From Tannerella sp. (lineage in GTDB: Bacteria > Bacteroidota > Bacteroidia > Bacteroidales > Tannerellaceae), in assembly GCA_031285565.1 (NCBI GenBank), contig JAITVY010000009.1, forward strand, positions 1 to 51,247: 51,247 nucleotides of DNA. The letters are read 5' to 3'. Every line of letters starts with the position of its first letter. Positions within the stretch are counted from its first letter, which is position 1. The notes under the pieces are model-generated. The model ran no database searches. It saw only the letters and a program-made list of their open reading frames with translations, and was not told the origin of the DNA. Shown one piece after another: positions 27,851-37,704 of this stretch. The position numbers were made by a program, and so were the translations under genes.

Positions 27851-27952
27851 TTTATATGTATTTGTTCCATAGTAGGCAAAAGATTCATCTCTTTTATTAA
27901 GAGGCTGTTTAAATGAACAATAAGTAATTAACATTTTTGAGAGCTAATACAC

Positions 27953-30900
27953 GTGAAAAGAGTTTTTATTCTACTGGCTTTTTATATCCTGACAATTATT
28001 TGCTGCAAAAGCGAGCAACTCCGTTTTTATGGCAAAGGCGAATTATCATGTAACCTGATTACGGATATTTGTCAGGATAACGATGGATTTATCTGGATAG
28101 GCACGGCAAACGGGCTGAATAAATTTGACGGGTGGACATTCTCGCAGTATTTCCATAAAAACAATGATGCAAATTCGTTACGCAGTAACTATGTCTATGC
28201 TCTTTATACGGATAGCAAAGGCACGGTATGGATCGGGAGCAATAAAGGATTACAATGTTATTTACCTTACAAAGACGCTTTTCAATCCGTCACTTTTCCG
28301 GATAATATGCAACCGTCAGTTGAAGATATTACCGAATTAAAGACTGGTGATATCTGGGTTGCCACTTCCGGACGGGGTGTTTTTGTTATAGACAGCCAAA
28401 CCATGAAAGCAACATCATTAGACGATGTGAATAATGCTTGTGGAAGTTTATTCCTTTCGATTATTTATGAAGACAACAACAACTCAATTTGGATTCCCGT
28501 TTCAAACAATAAAGTGCTCAGGATCATACCCGGAGAAAAGAAAGAATTCCGGACATACGGCATTCCCGGTATAGCTGAATCTTTCGCTGAAGACAACGAT
28601 GGGAACCTTTATCTTTCCTCATCTTCCGGCATAAGCAAATGGAACCCTGAAAACCAATCGTTTATTCTATTGAAAGATTTATCGTCACAACTACAGAAAC
28701 CTAAAATCCTATATAGTAATAAGGATCTGATGTATGTTGGTTCCTATGGACAGGGACTATATTCTTTCAATCCGAAGTCTCTGGAGATAAAACCTGTAAA
28801 TGAAATTGTAAACCGTGAAGTGAATCTTGAAAAGGTAAAAATAGTTTCTTTAACAGAAGACCTGAACGAAAATCTTTGGATAGGATGTTTCAGAAAAGGC
28901 TTGTTGATGATACCTAATGAACCGGCTATCTTTAACTTTTGGGATTTCAGTGCAATGGAATATCAATCCGGTAATTGCATATCTTCTGTTTACAGGGATA
29001 GGGATGGTATAATCTGGGCAGGAGCAGAAAACGGTGAAATCATGAAACTGAATCAGGAAGGTCGTATTATTACTTCCTACACCTTATCAAACACGATTTC
29101 GTCTACCCTCGAAGATTCGGAGCGAACGTTTTGGATAGGAACCTATCAGGGAGGTCTGGTACAGTTTGATAAACAAAACGGTACATTCAGAAATATACCT
29201 GATTTTAAGGGAGAATATATTAAATCAATGCTGGAAGATAATTATAGCAACATATACTTCTCCGTATTCGGAAAAGGGCTTAAGATATATAATTTTCATT
29301 CGTACGAATGGAAATCCATAGCAAACAAAGCGAACGATAATTCTGTCTTTTTGAAAAATAACTGGATCAATACAATGATAAATGATTCCGGAGGAAAGGT
29401 CTGGTTCGGGCATTACAAAGGGGTAGATTGTTATGACCCCGAAAAGGATAAATTTCTTGAAATAAAAAGCGATTCTATATTATACACGTCAATTTGCTAT
29501 TCATTACTCGAAGGAGAACAAAATGTCATTTGGATAGGAACTAATAACGGACTTTATAAATACCACAGTGAGAAGGATCAATTAGAACATTATTCAATGG
29601 ACGATGGGTTACCCGACAATGTTATTTGCGGATTAGCAAAAGACAGTTTCGGTAATATATGGTGCAGCACTTATAGGGGACTTTGCAAAATAGATGTGCA
29701 GAATGGACAGATACATCCTTATTCATCCGGAAATGGTTTATTTGATAAAGAGTACTCCCGGGGTGTTTACTATCAATATAATAGTGATGTTTATTTCGGA
29801 GGTGTATATGGCATAACGCATTTTCTTCCGGATTCAATACACAGGCAGGATATTGTAAAAGAACCCGTTATTACCCGCCTATACTTGAATAATCAGGCTG
29901 TAAGTCCGCACACTTTGTCAGCCGGAAAACCAATCAGTGATACTTTACTAACAAAAGCCTCTTCCATCTGTCTGTCGTATAAAGATAATACATTCTCACT
30001 GGAGTTTTCCACAATGGATTATAATGAACCTGAAAATATTCATTATGAATACCGTATGATCGGAATCAATAATAAATGGTCGCAAACACTTGCCGGGACA
30101 AACAGTGTTACCTACAACAGGTTACCTCCCGGAAAATATACACTGGACGTACGAACCCGGGAAAACGGTATCTATTCTCCCCTAAAAACAATTTCCATCA
30201 CAATTATTCCGCCCTGGTATTTATCACCGGTGGCAAAAGGGTGTTATATCCTTATTTTATTCTTGCTGGCAGGACTATTTATTTACTTCCTGCAGCGGAG
30301 GATTGAGCGGCTACGCCAGGAAGAGATAAACGAAGAGAAGCTGAAATTTTTCATCAATATCTCACATGAAATACGTTCTCCCATCACATTGATAATTAGC
30401 CCTCTCTCCATGCTGCTAAAAAGAGAATATGATGATGCTACAACGAAAGCGCTACAGACCATGAGCCGGAATGCAAACCGTATCGTCAACCTGCTAAATC
30501 AGTTACTGGATATCCGTAAAATCGATAAAGGGCTGATGAAACTTGCATATAGTGAAACAGACCTTGTTGACTTTATTCAGGAAACAATAAAGGGTTTTGA
30601 ATATCAAGCGGATAAATGGAAAGTTAGCCTCTTATTCGAACATTCTATGGATTCCCTGACAGCATGGATTGACCGTAACAATTTCGACAAAGTGCTTATT
30701 AACCTGATCAGTAATGCATTCAAATTTACGCCGGAAGACGGGAGCATTACGATATCCCTTACTACAGGAGAAGATGCAAATCAAAAAGGACCGTTACGTC
30801 ATTATGTTGAGATTTGTGTAAAAGATTCAGGTATTGGTTTGGACGAAAAGAAGCTGGACAAAATTTTCGAACGTTTCTATCAACTTGCCACTACAACCTC

Positions 30901-31915
30901 ATCGGGTTCGGGTATAGGGCTTCATCTTTGTAAGACATTAGTTGAATTACATCATGGACAGATAACTGCTGCTAACCGGAAAGATATGCAAGGAAGTTGT
31001 TTTACGGTTCGTATTCCACAAGGACATGAACATTTAAAACAGGATGAGATTGCAGAACAAAATGTATCTCTACGCCAGCCCACCGGACAAGCAACTTACG
31101 TAGATGAGAAAAATACGTTAAGGGTATCACAACATAAGAGCAATACTAAAAGTAAAGTATTGGTTATCGATGATAGCGATGATATTTGTCTTTACCTGGA
31201 ACAGGAACTAAAGCCCTACTTCCGCATATTTACCTGTAATAATGGAGCAGAGGGTCTGCAAACAGCATTAGATATAATCCCCGATTTAATTATATCAGAT
31301 ATAGTCATGCCCGAAATGGATGGATTCACTCTACTGAAAAAGATAAAAAAGAATAATAATATAAGTCATATACCGGTTATCCTTCTGACATCACAAACCG
31401 AATACGGTTATCGTATGAAAGGATGGGATAAAGGAGCGGATGCAATTTTAACCAAACCGTTCAATATAGAAGAACTGTTACTGATTTCAACAAACCTTAT
31501 TTCCGGACGGTTACGCCTGAAAGGGAAGTTCACGGGTATCCAGGATCAGAAAGAGAATGTGAATCCTGTTGAATTAAAATCAGCAGAAGAACAACTGATG
31601 GAACGTATGATGCAAATCATAAATAAAAATTTAGATAACCCGGAACTCAATGTTGAGCTTCTGGCTAAAGAGATTGGAATCAGCAGGGTGCATCTTCACC
31701 GGAAACTAAAAGAGATAACGGGCATTTCAACCAGCGAGTTTATTCGTAATATACGTCTAACACAAGCTGCCGAATTACTGAAATCAAAGAAAACAAATAT
31801 CTCACAGGTAGCTTATGCAGTAGGATACAGCACTCCTTCTTTATTTTCAACGGCATTCAAGAAATACTATGGCGTTTCTCCGACTGAGTATGCGGAGGGA
31901 AAAGGAGAAAGGTAA
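27953..31915 (+). CDS. Hybrid two-component system regulator (HTCS), probable xylan sensor
   Basis: This inner-membrane one-protein two-component system of 1320 residues starts at GTG, which opens a clear signal peptide (MKRVFILLAFYILTIIC). The periplasmic sensor comprises two seven-bladed propellers built of Reg_prop repeats (IWIGTANGLNKFD and similar, ~20-640) and a Y_Y_Y domain (~690-755). A transmembrane helix (~763-785) leads to a histidine kinase with His805 in NISHEIRSP, an ATPase domain (DSGIGL, GSGIGLHL), a receiver with Asp1116 in IISDIVMPEMDG, and an AraC-type DNA-binding domain (~1215-1316). It probably senses xylo-oligosaccharide and activates the operon at 1764. The last residues GKGER come from a purine-rich 7-nt repeat. 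Its stop is 3 bp from that of the next, convergent HTCS. Confidence 0.95.
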   Translation: MKRVFILLAFYILTIICCKSEQLRFYGKGELSCNLITDICQDNDGFIWIGTANGLNKFDGWTFSQYFHKNNDANSLRSNYVYALYTDSKGTVWIGSNKGLQCYLPYKDAFQSVTFPDNMQPSVEDITELKTGDIWVATSGRGVFVIDSQTMKATSLDDVNNACGSLFLSIIYEDNNNSIWIPVSNNKVLRIIPGEKKEFRTYGIPGIAESFAEDNDGNLYLSSSSGISKWNPENQSFILLKDLSSQLQKPKILYSNKDLMYVGSYGQGLYSFNPKSLEIKPVNEIVNREVNLEKVKIVSLTEDLNENLWIGCFRKGLLMIPNEPAIFNFWDFSAMEYQSGNCISSVYRDRDGIIWAGAENGEIMKLNQEGRIITSYTLSNTISSTLEDSERTFWIGTYQGGLVQFDKQNGTFRNIPDFKGEYIKSMLEDNYSNIYFSVFGKGLKIYNFHSYEWKSIANKANDNSVFLKNNWINTMINDSGGKVWFGHYKGVDCYDPEKDKFLEIKSDSILYTSICYSLLEGEQNVIWIGTNNGLYKYHSEKDQLEHYSMDDGLPDNVICGLAKDSFGNIWCSTYRGLCKIDVQNGQIHPYSSGNGLFDKEYSRGVYYQYNSDVYFGGVYGITHFLPDSIHRQDIVKEPVITRLYLNNQAVSPHTLSAGKPISDTLLTKASSICLSYKDNTFSLEFSTMDYNEPENIHYEYRMIGINNKWSQTLAGTNSVTYNRLPPGKYTLDVRTRENGIYSPLKTISITIIPPWYLSPVAKGCYILILFLLAGLFIYFLQRRIERLRQEEINEEKLKFFINISHEIRSPITLIISPLSMLLKREYDDATTKALQTMSRNANRIVNLLNQLLDIRKIDKGLMKLAYSETDLVDFIQETIKGFEYQADKWKVSLLFEHSMDSLTAWIDRNNFDKVLINLISNAFKFTPEDGSITISLTTGEDANQKGPLRHYVEICVKDSGIGLDEKKLDKIFERFYQLATTTSSGSGIGLHLCKTLVELHHGQITAANRKDMQGSCFTVRIPQGHEHLKQDEIAEQNVSLRQPTGQATYVDEKNTLRVSQHKSNTKSKVLVIDDSDDICLYLEQELKPYFRIFTCNNGAEGLQTALDIIPDLIISDIVMPEMDGFTLLKKIKKNNNISHIPVILLTSQTEYGYRMKGWDKGADAILTKPFNIEELLLISTNLISGRLRLKGKFTGIQDQKENVNPVELKSAEEQLMERMMQIINKNLDNPELNVELLAKEIGISRVHLHRKLKEITGISTSEFIRNIRLTQAAELLKSKKTNISQVAYAVGYSTPSLFSTAFKKYYGVSPTEYAEGKGER

Positions 31916-31918
31916 CCA

Positions 31919-34900
31919 TTAATCACTATTTCCCCGCTGCTCTTCCATATACGTACTGGGCGAAACACCATAAAGTTCCTTAAATACTTTAGAGAAATAA
32001 CCCAGATTATTAAAACCGGTTGCTTCGGCAACTTCTGAAATCGTAAGGTTTTTGCCTGCTAACAAATCTGCTGCCTGCTTCAGCCGGATATTCCGGATAA
32101 AGTCGCGGGTCGTCTGGTTGGTAAGCTCTTTTAATTTACGATGAAGATGCACACGGCTCAAACCCACCTTATCCGCAATCATCTCCACACTTAAATCCGG
32201 ATCAGCAATATATTCATTGATAATTTTCATAACCTTTTCCATCAACTTTTCGTCAGCCGATTTCAGGTGTATCTTTTTAACCTTATCTTCCTGTTCCTGA
32301 TTGCCTTTGAAGGTATTACGTAAAATCTCACGATTGTGTATGAGATTATCCACCGTTTTCTTCAGGATTTCCATATTAAACGGCTTTACGATATAGGCAT
32401 CAGCCCCTGTACTTAATCCTTCCAGATTGTCTTCCTCGTTTGACCTGGCAGTCAGCAGGATTACCGGAACATGATTGATATGTATATTCTGTTTGATTTT
32501 CCGGCATAACGTGATACCATCCATTTCCGGCATCATCACATCACTAATAATCAGATCCGGAACTTTCTTCAATATAGCAGCAAATGCCTCTTTCCCATTC
32601 ACAAAGCTTGTAACATGATAATTACCGGATAGTTCATTATATATATAATCCCGGATTTCTTCATCATCTTCAACAATGACAACCCTATACTTCGTTTTTG
32701 ATTTGATCTTCGCATCCATATCAGCAGGCAGGCCTTCTGATTTCTCCCCAATATGTCCGGTTTGTTGCATTAATTCAGGGTTGTCTTCCAATTCTTCTGT
32801 TTTTAAATGACCTTTACCCAAAGGTATACGTACAACCATGCGTGTACCTTTATCATCATTCTTTTCTGCCCGGATATTTCCATGATGAAGATTAACCAAA
32901 GAGCGTGTCAAGTGAAGACCAACGCCGGTACTTATATTGGAATTATTATAACTATTCCGGATCTGATAAAACCGTTCGAATATACGTTCCCGGTCTTCCT
33001 CTTTAATGCCGATACCATTGTCTGCAACAATTATTTCAAAATAACTATTTATATTGTTTTCTTCACTAAGCACCTCCACTGTGTTCAAATAAATATCTAT
33101 ATTTCCGTTTTCCGGGGTATACTTAAATGCGTTTGACAAAATATTCATGATTACTTTATCAAAGTTTTTAGGATCAACCCAGGCACGCAACTCCTCCACT
33201 CCGGGATGAAACCCGAATTGTATATTTTTCGCTTTCGCCTGGTATTCAAAATAAGCATACAAGTCGCGGATAAAACCAACCATTTCAACTTCCTGGAATT
33301 TCAAGACCATGATTCCTTTATCAATTTTCCGGATGTCCATCAATTGATTAATCAGGTTAAGAATACGATCTGCATTCCGGGATATGGTGCGATAGTTTTT
33401 ACTTCGCTCCTCGTTGGAATCGGTAGCAATCAATCTCTTTAACGGGCTTATGATAAGCGACATGGGCGTTCTGATCTCATGAGCTATATTAATGAAAAAC
33501 TGCAATTTTGCTTCGTTAATCTCTTCGGCATGTTGATGTTCCAGCATTTTCTGACGTGAGCGATACCGTTGCCTTACATACATAACCAGCAAATATATAA
33601 CAGATGCAGCTATCAGGAAATAAATCAATTGAGCCCAGATAGTAGCATACCAGGGCGGAGATATAATGACTGCAATAAACTTCTCATCCGAATAAGAATT
33701 ATAGTCTTTGGCTTTTACTTTAAAATTATATTTACCCGGTGCAAGATTGCTGAATGAGATACGGTTAGTTCCAGGATGCAATGTAACCCAGGTATCATCA
33801 TTTACACTGTACACATAAGTAATACGCTCCGGATTATTAAATTCCATTACTGAAAATTCTATACTAAAGGAATTATCTTTATAGGACAACCGGAATTGAC
33901 CGACCTCCATTACCGAAGTCTCAATAATTTGATGGGAACCCGATTTCATACCTTTTCTTACCGGTTGATTGTGTATGTAGAAGTCTGTGATGCGTATATG
34001 AAGCCTCTTTTCCTGAAACCTGATTTCTTCCGGATCAAAATAAGTAATGCCGTTAATACCTCCGAAAATAAAATGCCCCTGTTTATCTGTGTAAGCTGCT
34101 CCTTTACTGAATTCATTACCCTGTAAACCATCGTTCGCATAATAATTAATAAAAGACTTACTTGCCCGTACAAATTGAGAGATACCATAATGTGTGCTGA
34201 TCCAAAGGTTCCCGTCATTGCCTTCTTTAACCGCACAAATAACATTACTAGGCAGTCCGTCATTGATCGTATAAACCATAACTTCGTGGTTATCTTTACT
34301 TATACTCGCCAATCCTTCGGAAGTTCCCGCCCAGATATTACCATCCGTATCTTTCAGGATACTATATACTACGGTTCCCGTCAGTTTATGATCAGCATCA
34401 AATGTCGTCAAATAACTGTTTGTCTTCAGATCCAGGCACACTAACCCATCATATGTTCCGGCATATATTTTTTCATCATCATATAGCAAAGAACTAATCC
34501 AGTAATTATAGATCACATTCTTTTCATCCTCATGTGCATCTGTTTTGATTTTATTCCGATTGGTTATTTTCCCGTTTCGTAAATCCATCGAAAAAAGACC
34601 GCCTCCCATTGTTCCGATCCAGAGCTGCTTGCTGGTATCCTCAACCATTGCATAGACACGCTGAATAGGATTTCCATATTCATCTACCAGATCTGTTACA
34701 TATTCACATCGACCGGTGTTCCTGTCAAGTTTTGCCATGCCATTCAGATAAGAACCTACCCACAGGTCATTATTTGAATCCTCATAGATGCTCATAATTG
34801 TATTCGACACAGAATGTTCGCCTGCATGCGTAAAATGTGCATATTGTTTGCCAGCCAACGAAACAGCATAAACGCCGTCATTATCCGTTCCAACCCACAG

Positions 34901-35986
34901 CACACCTTTGTGATCTTCTAATAAAGACATTACACTATTGGATCCGATGGTGTTATTGTTTAATAACTTATATCCGATATAATTGAAATTATTCGTTTGA
35001 GTAGGAATAAGTAATACTCCCTTTTGGTAAATACCAAGCCAAATGTTTCCAGCCTCATCCTTAAGTATGGCATGTACTTTGGATTTTTCAAAATCAAAAC
35101 TTGTTACATTAAACTCAGCGTTCGTTATCTTATTTTCATCAGCATGATAAACCTTAACTCCATTCCCGTCGGTACCGATATATACTTCATGCTGATTATT
35201 GGGATACAATATTTTAATCGGGAGGTTCGGATTTTCAGGATAAACCACCGGAACAAACTTATCTGTGTTTTTATCATGACGGAAAAGCCCCTTCGTCAGA
35301 CTCCCAACCAGTACATTTCCTTCACCATCTTCGCAAATAGATGAAATATTATTCAAAACGAGATCATCATACTTAAAAAAGTTCTTTAGTTTATTATCCT
35401 TACTAAGGCGAAAAAGTCCTTTGTCTTCTGTAGAAATCCACAAATTCTCATCCTTATCTTCATAGAGATACAATATAAAATTACTGGGAACAAAGCGGCT
35501 CGATTGTTTAGCTGTCACCACGCGGTCTTCGGCTGATAAGACATAGATCCCCTGAATGGATGTACCCATAACGATTTCGCCGTTTTTTCTTTCCACTATA
35601 GATACCACATGCGCTTTAAACGGTTCCCCATTATCAAGTAGCATAGGAATATTATGGAACGTATTTGTAGCGTAATCATATGATTGCAATCCATTATAGA
35701 AGCCTACCAGGAAATGCCCTTTACTATCCTCAAAAAACAGACGTACGAAGTCGTGTTTTATTGATAGTGAGTCGTTTTTATCATGTTTGTATATCGTGAA
35801 TTTAGCCCCATCGTAGCGGTTTAAGCCGTCTTCCGTAGAAATCCAGACTACACCGTTATGATCCTGATAGATATTATAAATAAGACTATTCGAGATCTCT
35901 TTATCGGCAGAAAAGAGTTTCCCCGACTGCGCAAAGCCCGGGAGTGCAAACCATAGAAAAAAGAGTAAGAAGAATATGTTTTTCAT
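31919..35986 (-). CDS. Second hybrid two-component system regulator (HTCS)
   Basis: This 1355-residue protein has the same architecture: signal peptide (~1-19), twin Reg_prop propellers (~25-660, e.g. VWISTEDGLNRYDG), Y_Y_Y domain (~715-785), transmembrane helix (~790-812), kinase with His836 in NIAHEIRTPMS, ATPase (ADNGIGI, STGVGLHL), receiver with Asp1149 in IISDVMMPEMDG, and AraC-type helix-turn-helix. It is clearly homologous to its convergent neighbour but diverged, especially in the sensor, so it should see another ligand. It lies last in the minus-strand sulfatase region but behind a strong terminator, so it is transcribed separately. Its target could be the sulfatase genes or a locus outside the window. 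The TonB-dependent transporter there is STN-type, arguing that susCD itself is under sigma control. Confidence 0.94.
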   Translation of the reverse strand: MKNIFFLLFFLWFALPGFAQSGKLFSADKEISNSLIYNIYQDHNGVVWISTEDGLNRYDGAKFTIYKHDKNDSLSIKHDFVRLFFEDSKGHFLVGFYNGLQSYDYATNTFHNIPMLLDNGEPFKAHVVSIVERKNGEIVMGTSIQGIYVLSAEDRVVTAKQSSRFVPSNFILYLYEDKDENLWISTEDKGLFRLSKDNKLKNFFKYDDLVLNNISSICEDGEGNVLVGSLTKGLFRHDKNTDKFVPVVYPENPNLPIKILYPNNQHEVYIGTDGNGVKVYHADENKITNAEFNVTSFDFEKSKVHAILKDEAGNIWLGIYQKGVLLIPTQTNNFNYIGYKLLNNNTIGSNSVMSLLEDHKGVLWVGTDNDGVYAVSLAGKQYAHFTHAGEHSVSNTIMSIYEDSNNDLWVGSYLNGMAKLDRNTGRCEYVTDLVDEYGNPIQRVYAMVEDTSKQLWIGTMGGGLFSMDLRNGKITNRNKIKTDAHEDEKNVIYNYWISSLLYDDEKIYAGTYDGLVCLDLKTNSYLTTFDADHKLTGTVVYSILKDTDGNIWAGTSEGLASISKDNHEVMVYTINDGLPSNVICAVKEGNDGNLWISTHYGISQFVRASKSFINYYANDGLQGNEFSKGAAYTDKQGHFIFGGINGITYFDPEEIRFQEKRLHIRITDFYIHNQPVRKGMKSGSHQIIETSVMEVGQFRLSYKDNSFSIEFSVMEFNNPERITYVYSVNDDTWVTLHPGTNRISFSNLAPGKYNFKVKAKDYNSYSDEKFIAVIISPPWYATIWAQLIYFLIAASVIYLLVMYVRQRYRSRQKMLEHQHAEEINEAKLQFFINIAHEIRTPMSLIISPLKRLIATDSNEERSKNYRTISRNADRILNLINQLMDIRKIDKGIMVLKFQEVEMVGFIRDLYAYFEYQAKAKNIQFGFHPGVEELRAWVDPKNFDKVIMNILSNAFKYTPENGNIDIYLNTVEVLSEENNINSYFEIIVADNGIGIKEEDRERIFERFYQIRNSYNNSNISTGVGLHLTRSLVNLHHGNIRAEKNDDKGTRMVVRIPLGKGHLKTEELEDNPELMQQTGHIGEKSEGLPADMDAKIKSKTKYRVVIVEDDEEIRDYIYNELSGNYHVTSFVNGKEAFAAILKKVPDLIISDVMMPEMDGITLCRKIKQNIHINHVPVILLTARSNEEDNLEGLSTGADAYIVKPFNMEILKKTVDNLIHNREILRNTFKGNQEQEDKVKKIHLKSADEKLMEKVMKIINEYIADPDLSVEMIADKVGLSRVHLHRKLKELTNQTTRDFIRNIRLKQAADLLAGKNLTISEVAEATGFNNLGYFSKVFKELYGVSPSTYMEEQRGNSD

Positions 35987-36036
35987 GCCGGATGGTCGGT
36001 TTCACTAGTTTATGCCCAAATATCATTTCAAAAGTA

Positions 36037-36073
36037 GTAAAAAAAAAGAAGACGCCCCAATGGAACATCTTCT
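36037..36073 (-). terminator. Rho-independent terminator after the sulfatase genes
   Basis: Read on the minus strand, AGAAGATGTTCC pairs with GGGGCGTCTTCT over 12 bp (three or so G-U pairs) around an ATT loop, followed directly by a run of nine T. It lies between the last sulfatase and the second HTCS and should separate their transcripts. Confidence 0.9.
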
Positions 36074-36101
36074 GTAATAATAAAAAACAATCTTTGCCTC
36101 C

Positions 36102-37703
36102 CTATTTCTTATTTTCAGGTTTCGGATAAATGAATGTTTGCTTTGCCCAGTTATCCCATTCTGTAACCATCTCTTTTAAAATAGCTGGATGTTTTTGTGC
36201 CAGATCAAATCGCTCCGTCCGGTCTTTTTCCATATCATATAATTCCCATTGATCGGATTTCTCATCTTTTACTGCTTTCCACTTATCTTTCCTGACATAC
36301 CGGTTGTCAAAATGCTCTCCAAACAAGTAGTCATGGATGGAAAGATCAGGACTCGAAACGGTCGGCAATATACTACTTCCCACCATTGGAAATATTTTAC
36401 TTCCGTTATGATAGGTCTCCGGATATGTTGATTTTGAAGCATCCACAAATGTTGCCATAATATCGGGAAGAAATGCAATATTATTCCGAAGCTGATTGTT
36501 GTATTGTGTATACCTGGCAGGCCATGAAAGAATAAACGGTGTACAAATTCCTCCCTCATATGAACGAACTTTATACTTGCGATAAGGAGTATTGGATACC
36601 TGCGCCCAGGGTAACCCGTATGACGGATGAATCCATTGAGCGGGATTATTAATTTCCGCAATAGTAGCAAATCCTGTTTCACTATAAGGTTCGGCACAGG
36701 CTCCGTTATCTGATAAAAAGACGATCAGTGTATTTTCAAGTTTATTACTTTTTTCCAGATAATCAATCAATTTTCCGACATTATAATCAATAGCGTAAAT
36801 CTGGGCGGCATATACTGACATACGCAAAGCTGCATCGTGTCTTTCTTTTTCCGTCAGGTCACTCCAATGACGAGATTCCCATTCAGCTATCCCCCACTCT
36901 TCTTTCACCAATCCCATATCTATCATACGTTGGTGGCGCTTTTCACTGATGCTTTCCCAGCCTTCTTCATATTGCCCTATAAACTTCTCTATATCCTTAT
37001 CTTTAGCCTGCAACGGCCAGTGGGGAGCATTAAATGCCAGATAAAGGAAAAATGGTTTATCATCCTTTGGTTCATCGATAAACTGTATGGCATGATCGGT
37101 AAACGCATCTGTTGTGTAATAAGGCGGCTGCGGAGCCGGCAGATGCGAATTATTCAACGTAAGCCCGCGTCCCCCGCTGGGTTGCAGGTAACTGCATGCA
37201 CCTGCCAGAATGCCGTAATACCGTTCGAAGCCTCTTTGCAAAGGCCATTTTTCCATGCCATGCATACCCACATGCCATTTCCCGGTCATATATGTATGAT
37301 AACCGGACTCTTTTAAAACTTCTGCCATCGTCACAGAATTTTTATTGAGATAGCCCTTGTATCCGAAAGGTCTTGTTTCAGACTGTTCTGCTGTCGTACC
37401 CGGATCTTCCGACATTTGTCCTATCCCTGCCTGATGTGGATAAAGACCGGTTAATAAACTGGCTCGGGTAGGGCATGAACGGGCTGTATTATAAAATTGC
37501 GTATAGCGCACCCCATTTTCCGCCAAACGATCGATATTGGGCGTAGGTATCTCTCCGCCATAGCATCCGATATCCGAATATCCCATATCATCTACCATGA
37601 TCAATATAATATTCGGACGATTATCCTGTGCCTGTGCTGCTGCCAGACCTGCTCCTCCTAATAAGGTTAATGAGGAAAGACTGAGAAGATGTTTGTTTTT
37701 CAT
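36102..37703 (-). CDS. S1-family sulfatase, Ser-type (GRSCPTR-like group)
   Basis: This formylglycine-dependent sulfatase hydrolyses sulfate esters, probably on a glycan. The signal peptide covers ~1-26 (periplasm). Calcium-binding start DDMGYSDIGCYGG, then the active-site signature S-C-P-T-R with Ser76 in the position converted to formylglycine. A Cys lies in the X position. Other landmarks: TGKWHVGMHG, LAFNAPHWPLQAK and LSDNGACAE. The ATG lies 1 nt after the stop of the preceding sulfatase, so the two are translationally coupled. It resembles the enzyme at 39454-41148 along its whole length, including a PKPE C-terminus, and the two are probably old duplicates. Substrate unknown. A Ser-type site requires a radical-SAM maturase, which is not in this window. 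Confidence 0.93.
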   Translation of the reverse strand: MKNKHLLSLSSLTLLGGAGLAAAQAQDNRPNIILIMVDDMGYSDIGCYGGEIPTPNIDRLAENGVRYTQFYNTARSCPTRASLLTGLYPHQAGIGQMSEDPGTTAEQSETRPFGYKGYLNKNSVTMAEVLKESGYHTYMTGKWHVGMHGMEKWPLQRGFERYYGILAGACSYLQPSGGRGLTLNNSHLPAPQPPYYTTDAFTDHAIQFIDEPKDDKPFFLYLAFNAPHWPLQAKDKDIEKFIGQYEEGWESISEKRHQRMIDMGLVKEEWGIAEWESRHWSDLTEKERHDAALRMSVYAAQIYAIDYNVGKLIDYLEKSNKLENTLIVFLSDNGACAEPYSETGFATIAEINNPAQWIHPSYGLPWAQVSNTPYRKYKVRSYEGGICTPFILSWPARYTQYNNQLRNNIAFLPDIMATFVDASKSTYPETYHNGSKIFPMVGSSILPTVSSPDLSIHDYLFGEHFDNRYVRKDKWKAVKDEKSDQWELYDMEKDRTERFDLAQKHPAILKEMVTEWDNWAKQTFIYPKPENKK

Positions 37704-37704
37704 A

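Noticed and set aside
27899..27916. Insertion-sequence end (GAGGCTGTTTAAAT)
   Set aside because: The string resembles some IS termini, but no partner repeat or transposase is nearby and the spacer is otherwise regulatory.
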